A stretch of DNA of 64,000 nt from Heliocidaris tuberculata (taxonomy: Eukaryota; Echinodermata; Echinoidea; Camarodonta; Echinometridae), in NCBI GenBank assembly GCA_025618425.1, contig CM046832.1, forward strand, positions 19,583,917 to 19,647,916, read 5' to 3'. The notes under the pieces were generated by a model. It did not search any database. It saw only the letters and a program-made list of their open reading frames with translations, and was not told the DNA's origin. Shown in pieces: positions 11,001 to 23,700 of this stretch; the first letter of the stretch is position 1, and the number at the start of each line of letters is the position of its first letter. A program made the position numbers and the translations under genes.

Positions 11001-13156
11001 CCTACGGGGCACTAGCCCTTAAACTGTGGGTGAACGGCACGCCCAGTCTGGTACTTTCCTTACTTTCTTTCTTCTAATTTGTAGGGTTTAGCGTAGGTTT
11101 GAAACGGTTGCCATGACACAAGAGATATTGTTTTATTTTTTATATGTCATGGCAGCTTTTTTTTTTCCTAGGGCTTATGTAGGTCTCTGAATTCCATGAC
11201 AACAGATCTATCTTCTTTAATGTTGATGTACGGTATGCCCAATGAGGTGGGGGTTTGGGTTTGTTTGTTGTTTTTTTTTTTTTACATTACGCCGAGTTAC
11301 ATGTTCCTTTTTTTTTTTTTTTTTTTTTTCGTTTGGTGAGGTGAGGCTTAGGACATGTTTTACTAGATTCCATGGCAATTAACAGATGTCATGTATGTAT
11401 TCATTTTATAATGTCAAAGTGTTAAGTTTATTTAATGCCTGGCTGGGAGATGGTGACCTGTGAATGATGAGCCTAAGGGGCACTAGCCCTTAAACTGTGG
11501 GTGAACGGCACGCCCAGTCTGGTACTTTCCTTTCTTTCTTCTTTTCCTTTCTTTCTTTCTTTTTATTTTGTAGGGTTAAGCGTAGGTTTCAAATGGATTC
11601 CTCAACACCAGAGATAACGTGTTTTATTTTGAATGTATGTCATGGTATTTTTTTGTAGGTCTTATATAGGTTTCTGGATTCCCTGACAACAGATCTATTT
11701 TTTTAATGTGGATGTACGGTATGCCTAATGAGATGGGGGTTTGGGGGTTTGTTTTTCGAACGTTACGTTCATTTTTTTTTTTTTTTTTTTCGTTTGGAGA
11801 GGTAAGGCTTAGGACATGATTCACTAGATTCTATGGAAACATATGTCATGTATTAATTTTATAATAAGTTAAGTTTATTTAATGCCTGGCTGGGAGATGG
11901 TGACCTGTGAATGATGAGCCCACGGGGCACTAGCCCTTAAACTGTGGGTGAATGGTACGCCCAGTCTGGTACTTTCCTTTCTTTCTTTTATTCTGTAGGG
12001 TTTAGCGTAGGTTTGAAATGGATGCCATGACATAAAAGATATTGTTTTTATTTTTTGTATGTCAGGGCTTTTTTCTTTCTTTTTTTTTGTTGGTTTTTTT
12101 GTTGTTGTTGTATTTTTTCCCTAGGGCTGATAGGTCTCTGAATTCCATGAAAATAGATCTATTTTTTTAATGTGGGTGTACGGTATGCCCAATGAGGTGG
12201 AGGTTTGGGGGTTTCTTTTTCGAACGTTACTCCGAGTGAAATGCGTTTTTTTTTTTTTTTTTCGTTTGGTGAGGTGAGGCTTAGGACATATTTTACTAGA
12301 TTCCATGGCAATTAACAGATGTCATGTATTCATTTTATAATGTCATAGTGTTTAGTTAATGCCTGGCTGGGAGATGGTGACCTGTGAATGATGAGCCCAC
12401 GGGGCACTAGCCCTTAAACTGTGGGTGAACGGCACGCCCAGTCTGGTACTTTCCTTTCTTTCTTTCTTTCTTTCTTTCTTTTTATTTTGTAGAATTATGC
12501 GTAGGCTTTAAATGGATTCCACGAAACCAGAGATACCGTCTTGTATTTTCAATTCATGTCATGGTATTTTTTGTAGGCCTTATATAGGTTTCTGGATTTC
12601 ATGACAACAGATCTATTTTTTAATGTGGATGTACGGTATGCCTAATGAGGTGGGGTTTGGGGTTTGTTTTTCGAACGTAACGCCGAGTAACTGCTTTTTT
12701 CCTTTTGGGTGAGGAGAGGTTTAGGATATGTTTTACTAAATTCCATGGCGATTGACAGATGTCATTTATTCATTTTATAATGTCATAGTGTTAAGTTTAG
12801 TTAATGCCTGGCTGGGAGATGGTGACCTGTGAATGATGAGCCTACGGGGCACTAGCCCTTAAACTGTGGGTGAACGGCACGCCCAGTCTGGTACTTTCCT
12901 TACTTTCTTTCTTCTAATTTGTAGGGTTTAGCGTAGGTTTGAAACGGATGCCATGACACAAGAGATATTGTTTCATTTTTTATATGTCATGGCATTTATT
13001 TTTTTTCCCCTAGGGCTTATGTAGGTTTCTGGATTCCATAACAACAGATCTCATTTTTTTTTTCAATGTAGATGTACGGTATGCCCAATGAAGTGGGGTT
13101 TTTTTTTTTTTTTTTTTTTGGGGGGGGGGGGGTTTAACGTTACGCCGAGTTAAATG

Positions 13157-13240
13157 TTTGTTGTTTTTGTTTTTGTTTTTGTTTTTGTTTTTGTTTTTGT
13201 TTTTGTTTTTGTTTTTGTTTTTGTTTTTCGTTTTTGTTTT
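13157..13240. repeat. (GTTTTT)n tract of higher-order unit 1
   Basis: Hexanucleotide GTTTTT repeated, with two GTTTTTC variants at its end. It marks the long monomer of the higher-order repeat. Equivalent tracts lie near 15049 and 16931, i.e. 1892 and 1882 bp apart, and a shorter one at 18800-18842. Confidence 0.9.
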
Positions 13241-15048
13241 TCGTTTGGTGAGGTGAGGCTTAGGACATGTTTTACTATAGATTCCATGACAATTAACAGA
13301 TATCATATAATAATTTTATAATGTCATAGTGTCAAGTTTAGTTAATGCCTGGCTGGGAGATGGTGACCTGTGAATGATGAGCCTACGGGGCACTAGCCCT
13401 TAAACTGTGGGTGAACGGCACGCCCAGTCTGGTACTTTCCTTTCTTTCTTTCTTCCTTTCTTTCTTTCTTTTTATTTTGTAGGGTTATGCGTAGGCTTTA
13501 AATGGATTCCACGAAACCAGAGATACCGTCTTGTATTTTCAATTCATGTCATGGTATTTTTTGTAGGCCTTATATAGGTTTCTGGATTCCATGACAACAG
13601 ATCTATTTTTTAATGTGGATGTACGGTATGCCTAATGAGGTGGGGTTTGGGGGTTTGTTTTTCGAACGTAACGCCGAGTAACTGCTTTTTTTCCTTTTGG
13701 GTGAGGCGAGGTTTAGGATATGTTTTACTAAATTCCATGGCGATTGACAGATGTCATGTATTCATTTTATAATGTCATAGTGTTAAGTTTAGTTAATGCC
13801 TGGCTGGGAGATGGTGACCTGTGAATGATGAGCCTAAGGGGCATTAGCCCTTAAACTGTGGGTGAACGGCACGCCCAGTCTGGTACTTTCCTTTCTTTCT
13901 TCTTTTCCTTTCTTTCTTTCTGTTTATTTTGTAGGGTTAAGCGTAGGTTTCAAATGGATTCCTCAACACCAGAGATAACGTGTTTTATTTTGAATGTATG
14001 TCATGGTATTTTTTTTGTAGGCCTTATATAGGTTTCTGGATTCCCTGACAACAGATCTATTTTTTTAATGTGGATGTACGGTATGCCTAATGAGATGGGG
14101 GTTTGGGGGTTTGTTTTTCGAACGTTACGTTCATTTTTTTTTTTTTTTTTTTTCGTTTGGTGAGGTGAGGCTTAGGACATATTTTACTAGATTCCATGGC
14201 AATTAACAGATGTCATGTATTCATTTTATAATGTCATAGTGTTTAGTTAATGCCTGGCTGGGAGATGGTGACCTGTGAATGATGAGCCCACGGGGCACTA
14301 GCCCTTAAACTGTGGGTGAACGGCACGCCCAGTCTGGTACTTTCCTTTCTTTCTTTCTTCCTTTCTTTCTTTCTTTTTATTTTGTAGAATTATGCGTAGG
14401 CTTTAAATGGATTCCACGAAACCAGAGATACCGTCTTGTATTTTCAATTCATGTCATGGTATTTTTTGTAGGCCTTATATAGGTTTCTGGATTCCATGAC
14501 AACAGATCTATTTTTTAATGTGGATGTACGGTATGCCTAATGAGGTGGGGTTTGGGGGTTTGTTTTTCGAACGTAACGCCGAGTAACTGCTTTTTTTCCT
14601 TTTGGGTGAGGCGAGGTTTAGGATATGTTTTACTAAATTCCATGGCGATTGACAGATGTCATGTATTCATTTTATAATGTCATAGTGTTAAGTTTAGTTA
14701 ATGCCTGGCTGGGAGATGGTGACCTGTGAATGATGAGCCTACGGGGCACTAGCCCTTAAACTGTGGGTGAACGGCACGCCCAGTCTGGTACTTTCCTTAC
14801 TTTCTTTCTTCTAATTTGTAGGGTTTAGCGTAGGTTTGAAACGGATGCCATGACACAAGAGATATTGTTTCATTTTTTATATGTCATGGCATTTATTTTT
14901 TTTCCCCTAGGGCTTATGTAGGTTTCTGGATTCCATAACAACAGATCTCATTTTTTTTTTCAATGTAGATGTACGGTATGCCCAATGAAGTGGGGTTTTT
15001 TTTTTTTTTTGGGGGGGGGGGTTTAACGTTACGCCGAGTTAAATGTTT

Positions 15049-15130
15049 GTTGTTTTTGTTTTTGTTTTTGTTTTTGTTTTTGTTTTTGTTTTTGTTTTTG
15101 TTTTTGTTTTTCGTTTTTGTTTTTCGTTTG
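15049..15130. repeat. (GTTTTT)n tract of higher-order unit 2
   Basis: Same hexanucleotide tract with the same terminal GTTTTTC variants as at 13157, in an otherwise near-identical long monomer. Confidence 0.9.
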
Positions 15131-16930
15131 GTGAGGTGAGGCTTAGGACATGTTTTACTATAGATTCCATGACAATTAACAGATATCATATAATAATTTT
15201 ATAATGTCATAGTGTCAAGTTTAGTTAATGCCTGGCTGGGAGATGGTGACCTGTGAATGATGAGCCTACGGGGCACTAGCCCTTAAACTGTGGGTGAACG
15301 GCACGCCCAGTCTGGTACTTTCCTTTCTTTCTTTCTTCCTTTCTTTCTTTCTTTTTATTTTGTAGAATTATGCGTAGGCTTTAAATGGATTCCACGAAAC
15401 CAGAAATACCGTCTTGTATTTTCAATTCATGTCATGGTATTTTTTGTAGGCCTTATATAGGTTTCTGGATTTCATGACAACAGATCTATTTTTTAATGTG
15501 GATGTACGGTATGCCTAATGAGGTGGGGTTTGGGGGTTTGTTTTTCGAACGTAACGCCGAGTAACTGCTTTTTTCCTTTTGGGTGAGGCGAGGTTTAGGA
15601 TATGTTTTACTAAATTCCATGGCGATTGACAGATGTCATTTATTCATTTTATAATGTCATAGTGTTAAGTTTAGTTAATGCCTGGCTGGGAGATGGTGAC
15701 CTGTGAATGATGAGCCTACGGGGCACTAGCCCTTAAACTGTGGGTGAACGGCACGCCCAGTCTGGTACTTTCCTTTCTTTCTTCTTTTCCTTTCTTTCTT
15801 TCTGTTTATTTTGTAGGGTTAAGCGTAGGTTTCAAATGGATTCCTCAACACCAGAGATAACGTGTTTTATTTTGAATGTATGTCATGGTATTTTTTTGTA
15901 GGTCTTATATAGGTTTCTGGATTCCCTGACAACAGATCTATTTTTTTAATGTGGATGTACGGTATGCCTAATGAGATGGGGGTTTGGGGGTTTGTTTTTC
16001 GAACGTTACGTTCATTTTTTTTTTTTTTTTTTTCGTTTGGTGAGGTGAGGCTTAGGACATATTTTACTAGATTCCATGGCAATTAACAGATGTCATGTAT
16101 TCATTTTATAATGTCATAGTGTTTAGTTAATGCCTGGCTGGGAGATGGTGACCTGTGAATGATGAGCCCACGGGGCACTAGCCCTTAAACTGTGGGTGAA
16201 CGGCACGCCCAGTCTGGTACTTTCCTTTCTTTCTTTCTTCCTTTCTTTCTTTCTTTTTATTTTGTAGAGTTATGCGTAGGCTTTAAATGGATTCCACGAA
16301 ACCAGAGATACCGTCTTGTATTTTCAATTCATGTCATGGTATTTTTTGTAGGCCTTATATAGGTTTCTGGATTCCATGACAACAGATCTATTTTTTAATG
16401 TGGATGTACGGTATGCCTAATGAGGTGGGGTTTGGGGGTTTGTTTTTCGAACGTAACGCCGAGTAACTGCTTTTTTTCCTTTTGGGTGAGGCGAGGTTTA
16501 GGATATGTTTTACTAAATTCCATGGCGATTGACAGATGTCATGTATTCATTTTATAATGTCATAGTGTTAAGTTTAGTTAATGCCTGGCTGGGAGATGGT
16601 GACCTGTGAATGATGAGCCTACGGGGCACTAGCCCTTAAACTGTGGGTGAACGGCACGCCCAGTCTGGTACTTTCCTTACTTTCTTTCTTCTAATTTGTA
16701 GGGTTTAGCGTAGGTTTGAAACGGATGCCATGACACAAGAGATATTGTTTCATTTTTTATATGTCATGGCATTTATTTTTTTTCCCCTAGGGCTTATGTA
16801 GGTTTCTGGATTCCATAACAACAGATCTCATTTTTTTTTTCAATGTAGATGTACGGTATGCCCAATGAAGTGGGTTTTTTTTTTTTTTTGGGGGGGGGGG
16901 GGTTTAACGTTACGCCGAGTTAAATGTTTG

Positions 16931-17015
16931 TTGTTTTTGTTTTTGTTTTTGTTTTTGTTTTTGTTTTTGTTTTTGTTTTTGTTTTTGTTTTTGTTTTTCG
17001 TTTTTGTTTTTCGTT
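16931..17015. repeat. (GTTTTT)n tract of higher-order unit 3
   Basis: Third tract, placed as in the two earlier higher-order units. Its preceding G run differs slightly in length. Confidence 0.9.
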
Positions 17016-17900
17016 TGGTGAGGTGAGGCTTAGGACATGTTTTACTATAGATTCCATGACAATTAACAGATATCATATAATAATTTTATAATGTCATAGT
17101 GTCAAGTTTAGTTAATGCCTGGCTGGGAGATGGTGACCTGTGAATGATGAGCCCACGGGGCACTAGCCCTTAAACTGTGGGTGAACGGCACGCCCAGTCT
17201 GGTACTTTCCTTTCTTTCTTTCTTTTTATTTTGTAGGGTTATGCGTAGGCTTTAAATGGATTCCACGAAACCAGAGATACCGTCTTGTATTTTCAATTCA
17301 TGTCATGGTATTTTTTGTAGGCCTTATATAGGTTTCTGGATTCCATGACAACAGATCTATTTTTTAATGTGGATGTACGGTATGCCTAATGAGGTGGGGT
17401 TTGGGGGTTTGTTTTTCGAACGTAACGCCGAGTAACTGCTTTTTTTCCTTTTGGGTGAGGCGAGGTTTAGGATATGTTTTACTAAATTCCATGGCGATTG
17501 ACAGATGTCATGTATTCATTTTATAATGTCATAGTGTTAAGTTTAGTTAATGCCTGGCTGCATGGAGATGGTGACCTGTGAATGATGAGCCTACGGGGCA
17601 CTAGCCCTTAAACTGTGGGTGAACGGCACGCCCAGTCTGGTACTTTCCTTTCTTTCTTTCTTCTAATTTGTAGGGTTTAGCGTAGGTTTGAAACGGATGC
17701 CATGACACAAGAGATATTGTTTTATTTTTTATATGTCATGGCAGTTTTTTTTTCTTCCTAGGGCTTATGTAGGTTTCTGGATTCCATGACAACAGATCAA
17801 ATTTTTTTCTCAATGTAGATGTACGGTATGCCCAATGAGGTGGGGGTTTTTTTATGGGGGGGGGGGGGGGTTTAACGTTACGCCAAGTTAAATGTTTATT

Positions 17901-18761
17901 GTCCCCGCCGAACGAAGTTCGCGAGGGGACTATGAAACGGGCTCCGTTCGTGTGTGCGTGTGTGTGTGTCCGTCCCTCCGTCTGTCTGTGTGTGCTCAAA
18001 TGTTAGAAAATGCTACTTCTCCATCATTTCTTGGCCGATTTTGATTCTGATTGTTTTATCTGATAGGGCTGCGTGTGGGCTTCCAAACTTCTACACAGAA
18101 TTTTGAAATTCATTAATTATGCAAATTTATGCAAATTTATTCAAAATTGACGAAAAATGCTACTTCTCCTCTATTTCACGTCGGATTTTGATTCCGATTG
18201 TTTTATCTGATAGGGCTGGGTGGGGGCTATCGAACTTCTACACAGAATTTTGAAATTCATTAATTATGCAAATTTATGCAAATTTATTCAAAATTGACGA
18301 AAAATGCTACTTCTCCTCTATTTCACATCGGATTTTGATTCCGATTGTTTTATCTGATAGGGCTGGGTGGGGGCTTCTAAACTTCTACACAGAATTTTGA
18401 AATTCATTAATTATGCAAATTTATGCAAATTTATTCAAAATTGACGAAAAATGCTACTTCTCCTCTATTTCACATCGGATTTTGATTCCGATTGTTTTAT
18501 CTGATAGGGCTGGGTGGGGGCTTCCAAACTTCTACACAGAATTTTGAAATTCATTATTCATGCAAATTTATGCAAATTTATTCAAAATGGCTGAAGGTTC
18601 ATAATGTTTTCATGTTTTATATTTCAGTTGTATACATGCATTGTTGGTATTCTCTTCTTTTGCATGCAGTAACATTATTATTTTATTCACTAAAGTTTTT
18701 TCACTGAAGTTTTAAGGTTCAGGCTAGTTAATTTCCACAGATCTGCACTTCCGGCGGGGAC
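17901..18761. mobile_element. Non-autonomous transposon inserted in the satellite
   Basis: The ends are inverted: GTCCCCGCCGAACG on the left and TTCCGGCGGGGAC on the right. TTTATT is found on both sides (17895-17900 and 18763-18768), consistent with a 6-7-bp target-site duplication. The insertion splits a satellite monomer immediately before its GTTTTT tract. The interior has a GT-rich stretch and a 147-bp tandem repeat. No transposase is encoded, so the superfamily is undetermined. Confidence 0.8.
18005..18592. repeat. Four tandem copies of a 147-bp unit
   Basis: The motif TGCTACTTCTCC recurs at 18011, 18158, 18305 and 18452, exactly 147 bp apart. Each copy ends with ATGCAAATTTATGCAAATTTATTCAAAAT. 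The last three copies are nearly identical and the first is more diverged. The array makes up most of the transposon interior. Confidence 0.95.
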
Positions 18762-20250
18762 ATTTATTACGCATTGCGTAATTTACTCATTCACTTGTTG
18801 TTTTTGTTTTTGTTTTTGTTTTTGTTTTTGTTTTTGTTTTTCGTTTGGTGAGGTGAGGCTTAGGACATGTTTTACAATAGATTCCATGACAATTAACAGA
18901 TATCATATATTAATTTTATAATGTCATAGTGTCAAGTTTAGTTAATGCCTGGCTGGGAGATGGTGACCTGTGAATGATGAGCCTACCGGGCACTAGCCCT
19001 TAAACTGTGGGTGAACATGGTGAACGGCACGCCCAGTCTGGTACTTTTCTTTCTTTTATTTTGCATAGGGTTTAGCGTATAGGTTTGAAACGCATGCCAT
19101 GACACAAGAGATATTGTGTTATTTTCTATATGTCATGGCAGTTTTTGTTGTTTCTTTCTTCCTTCCTATGGCTTATGTAGGTTTCTGGATTCCATGACAA
19201 CAAATCTATATTTTAATATGGATATACGATATGCCCAGTGAGGTGGGGGTTTGGGGGTTTCTTTTTCGAACGTTACGCCGAGTTCAATGTGCCTTTTTTT
19301 TTTTTTTTTCGTTTTGGTGAGGTGAGGCTTGGCTTAGGACATGTTTCACTAGATTCAATGCCAATGGCAATTAACAGATGTCATGATTCATTTTTAGTGT
19401 TAAGTTAATGCTTGACTGTGAGATGGTTACCTGTGAATGATGAGCCTACCGGGCACTAGCCCTTAAACTGTGGGTGAACGGCACGCCCAGTCATGTACTT
19501 TTTCTTTCTTTTCTTTCCTTTTCCTTTCTTTTCTATGTTTTATGTGAGGGCTTGATAATAAGTTTTCCTTGATTGCATGACACGAGATCATGTATATCAT
19601 GTATGTTTTATGTGTCATGGCATTTTTCAAGGGCTTAGCATTTTTAAAAATTATTTAGTGTGACCTTTGAATGATGAGCCTACGGGGCACTGACCCTTAG
19701 GTGGGTGAACGGCACGCCGAGTCAGATGGGTTTTTTTTTTTTTTCCTGTTATAGGGCCTGCCATAGGTTTCGCTGGATTCTATTACACAAACGATATGTA
19801 TTAATCCATGTTTTTATACGTCATGGTTTGTAGGTTTTCTTTACATTGGTTGAATTTTGTTTAATTTTGTGAGGGTGGTTTTTTTAATGTAAGCTAAACA
19901 TAGATTTACCTGGATTATATGACACAAGAGAAAGGATTTACCCATTGATAATTTAAAAAAAAAAATTGTATGTCCTGATGGGGTTTTTGTCCGTTTTTTT
20001 TTTTTTTTTTTTTTTTTGGGGGGGGGGGGATTCGGGGTTTGTTTGTTTGTTTGTTTTTGGGGGGTGGCTTGACATAGGATTCTCTGGATTCCATGACACC
20101 AGAGATATCATGTATTTGTTGATTCTTTATGGTGAGTAGATTAACATAGATTAAACTGGATATTATGACACATGATATATCATGTTCTAATTAATTTTGT
20201 TTTCCATGACAAGATGTTTTAACACACCCTTTCTAGATCACTGTTCAGTA

Positions 20251-20712
20251 GACCTGTTCACAAAGTTATTCAAATTTATGGATGTTTCTTTCCTGGGGAC
20301 CTAGTAACGAGGTATTCCATTAACCCGTTATTAATGAATGAATGGTGGCGACCAAAAAAAAAATTTTCGCCAGCCCTCCAAAAGTCGCTCAGTGGGGGGG
20401 GGGGGGGGGGGGGGGGTTATGGGGTCCAGTTCCCCTCCATAATTCTCTGACAAGCAAAAAAAAAAAAAAAAAAAGGTTTTCTGGTCGAAAAGGGGGGGGG
20501 GGGCACAATCGCAAATAGGGGGAGCACAATGCATTGTTTTCCCTCAAAAGGGGGGGGGGGCACGGGCCGGGATTGCCCCCCCCCCGCCACTGCTTGGAAT
20601 CCAGTTTGCATACATTAAACTTGTTGCTATGTCTGACAAGCTTTCAGGTTGTTAAGAACAACCTTTATTTTAAAAGCATGCATAAAATTTGAATATATTT
20701 GTGAACAGGTCT
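20251..20712. mobile_element. MITE, GACCTGTTCAC-ended, copy B (host of a nested MITE)
   Basis: It starts TA-GACCTGTTCACAAAG and ends TTTGTGAACAGGTC-TA, inverted termini with TA on each side. It is a second copy of the element at 3297-3515. It is longer because another element is inserted at about 20344-20587. Copy A serves as the empty site for that insertion (CAATGCTTGG against AATG...TGCTTGG). Confidence 0.75.
20344..20587. mobile_element. G-tract MITE nested in the previous element
   Basis: It shares 'CGCCAGCCCTCCAAAAGTCGC', 'CCTCCATAATT' and 'TCTGACAAGCAAAAA' with the element at 57848-58180, so the two are one family. It runs from GTGGCG to CGCCAC and contains homopolymer G tracts of more than 10 bases near 20395, 20491 and 20550. 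No coding capacity. Confidence 0.7.
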
Positions 20713-20714
20713 AT

Positions 20715-23700
20715 TCTACTTCGCTATGTATGCTTCCATCTTTTTGCAAGATTTTTGACCACCCCCTTCTACCTCTACACTGTCAAATACACTTTCATCT
20801 TTTAATATTGTACATCAAAATTAATGTAAGATTTCCTTCCCCGTCTTTTTTAATCTCCGATGCTGTAGATGATTAAAATCTACTTGCAAAGTTATCGCCA
20901 TCTTTGCTTCTGTCTTTGTTTGCAACTTTGAATACTGTATATATCAAATTCGTTGCAACATATCCTTTCCACTCTCTTTCTCTATCGCTATATGAATCAA
21001 ATTTATATTCTTGCATCTTTTATACTGTACATCTGATTCAGATTTTCAAGTCTTCTCATCGTTGTTTTGCAAGATTTTCTTATCCCCATTCTAAATGTAT
21101 TTGGCTGCAATTTGAATACGGTATGATCAATTTATTGCAAGAATTTATCAACTTTGATTAATACTGTACATCAGATTCATTGCCATATTCTAAAAATCGC
21201 CCTGATATGTGAATCACTGAATCTACATATTTCCTGTACTATTTTCTTAGCCCGTATTTTACCTCTATTTTCCTTTTCTTTTATCTCGCCTTTTAATCAA
21301 ATCTATAATCTTCTTGTATATATCTTTGAATACTGTTTGTCGGATTCTTTGCAGGATTCTCACCCGCTATTATTACGATGATTACCAAATCTATTTGCAA
21401 CTGTGTTTACAAAAATTTCCACCCCTGCTTGTGAAATTTAGTTGTATATTTCCGAATATATATTGGACTTACTGTAAGATTTAAGTCCACTCCCCTCCCC
21501 CACCTTGTCACTTTACCAAATCATTACCAAAGCAACTTGCATCCTTGAATAATTGATTCATTACAAGACTTTCAATTCTCTTGTATCCTTAGTGAATTAT
21601 GAAATGTAATTGTATTCTTTGTTGTACACCAGATTCATTGCAACATTCTCTTCCACTTTGTGTTATAATGACCTATCTAATCCTTTTGCATATTTGGATG
21701 ATTTTTTATCTCTTTTCTGTACCTGTGAGTAATAAAATTTATTTTTATTTTGTTATGTTGGAGGCCAGTTTCTATTATATATAAATTTATATCAACTCCT
21801 GTCTTTGACTGCTTAGTGTATATGTTTCATTGCGAGATTTTCTGAACACCTGCTCCTTACCGAATAATTTGTAAAATCTTTGAATACTATGTGTATAAAA
21901 TTCTTTGTGAAGTTCACTTATCCCCTCGCAGGGACAGATGATTACGACGAATCATTAATAATAATGATATTAATGATGACTATGAATCAGTCTATTTACT
22001 CGTTTACAAGAATTTCTGACCACAACTATCTATGAATTATCAAATAATTTTGCATCTTTGAGTTATGTATATCATCATCATTGTTGACCCCCTTCCTATC
22101 AATCCTGTCGGTCCTATCGATAAAAATGATAAGATATTCATTACTACCTTATTTTACTTGTAAATACTTTCCATAAATACCCTTTTTTCCATCCAAACTT
22201 TCGATACGTATTGACACCCAAGTTTCCATATTTCTGTTCTTTTTCAGCCTTTACAGACTTGATAGATAGGACACCTTCTTTTGTCATTCATTATTAGTAT
22301 TACTAGTCAATTTTTCCTTTTAGACATTATTAGTAGGCAAATGCTGAAAATCATACTTCATATTTATAGGTATCTTCAAACATATGTCAAAGTGTTACAA
22401 ATTATGAATTTCATTCTAGTGATAAGCGAATCATTTTTCTTTCTTTACCGATACCTAACTTTACATTTAAATGCATTCCATATACAGACTTTTTATTTTC
22501 ATTCAAAATTTAGATAAGTCTTGTACCGAAGTTTATACCATCCATTAGTGCCAACCTATGGTGTCAACCCAAAGATATTTAGGTTTTAAGAATCGGTATG
22601 TTAGTCCATCTGGTTTATCCGTATTTTCTTATTGATTTCAATGGTTTGTTAATGGTTTTAGTGCTAAATATTCCGACGCAACATCCTAAGATATCCGAGG
22701 CAACCATTTCCCCCTCCTTATTGAATAAAGGGAAATGAAAGGAAAGATCCTTTTGCGTCGACATCCAACCGTTATGATTTGAATACGATCCAGCTTGTTA
22801 GAACGACAGGCGGCGTTACGGGGGGGGGGGGGGGGGGGTTGAGAAGCGACTGCCCAGCTATATGCTTTGTCAGACATTTTCCTTCTCATAGGTACAATGT
22901 GGTAAACAAAGAATACATGTGTAACAATGTGTTGAACTGTAAATTAAGAAAATAGAACCAGGCGAAAACCCGGAAAGCAAAGCTTGTGTTGGGAAAGTCA
23001 AACATAATTACATATATGTAATCTACTTATTTTTTTAATCTGTGTTTTTTCTTAAAATCTGTGATTTTGCAAGCGTTGTGATCCTTTCTTTTTAGCGCCT
23101 CTAATTATTCGATATCGTTATTGTTAAATTGTCACCCAAATTGGTCATTTATTGATCACATATTATTAATATGTAACCCACTTGCAATTATTTAAGCAAA
23201 GATAAATAGTACATAAATATTTATTAAGGTTAGTCCGAGATTAAAATTCCATCTCCGGGCCCGAGATGGAATTTTTTACTCAATCATTAATGACTTGCCA
23301 TATAATGGAGGAATCGTACATGACAAAATGCCGTTGGTTAGAAATGCACACAAAAATAAATTCAATATTGTCTTTGTTTCAGTAATTTAAGTTTGCATAT
23401 TGCAGACGTGCATATTATGTAATTTTAATGTATTGAATAATATGCAATTGGGTGTACAAACTCAGACGTGGGGGCAATACACCCTATTGTATCAACAGGT
23501 TTTGTTTTCATTTCCAGACGTGGAAGCGTTAATAAAGTTGTTCCATATCTTTTTAAAATTCGAACAAATTACTTTTTGCATTATTATGTCATGCTGTAAT
23601 CTCTTCTAACTGTTTAAAAATCATGATTAAACTACCAAAAGAACTACCGTGGCTACTACCACAAGAAGTTAAATTGCAAGTGGGAAAATATTCAACTTGA

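Larger units (their letters stand above)
7850..20220. repeat. Satellite array: ~450-bp monomers in ~1.88-kb higher-order repeats
   Basis: About two dozen copies of a conserved core (TGCCTGGCTGGGAGATGG through GGTGAACGGCACGCCCAGTC) recur. They lie near 7978, 8406, 8670, 9137, 9582, 10046, 10506, 10965, 11439, 11883, 12360, 12807, 13347, 13798, 14250, 14702, 15229, 15680, 16131, 16582, 17117, 17551, 18948 and 19408. Typical spacing is 444-477 bp. Every fourth unit from 13.3 kb is lengthened to about 530 bp by a (GTTTTT)n tract. Each monomer holds three degenerate ~150-bp sub-repeats around GGATTCCATGACA...AGAT. The edges (7.9-8.7 and 19.5-20.2 kb) are diverged and the centre is homogenised. The minus-strand Lys/Asn-rich ORFs are shadows of the poly-T tracts. 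Confidence 0.95.

Noticed and set aside
13010..17076. Minus-strand ORFs with (KN)n runs and a shared MISVNCHGIYSKTC start
   Set aside because: They read the antisense of the GTTTTT tract and poly-T runs and recur with the satellite period; no start or splice context is conserved beyond the repeat.
7850..20220. CRISPR-like regular spacing of a conserved core
   Set aside because: The units are ~450 bp and the whole unit is conserved, with no unique spacers. This is a eukaryotic satellite.
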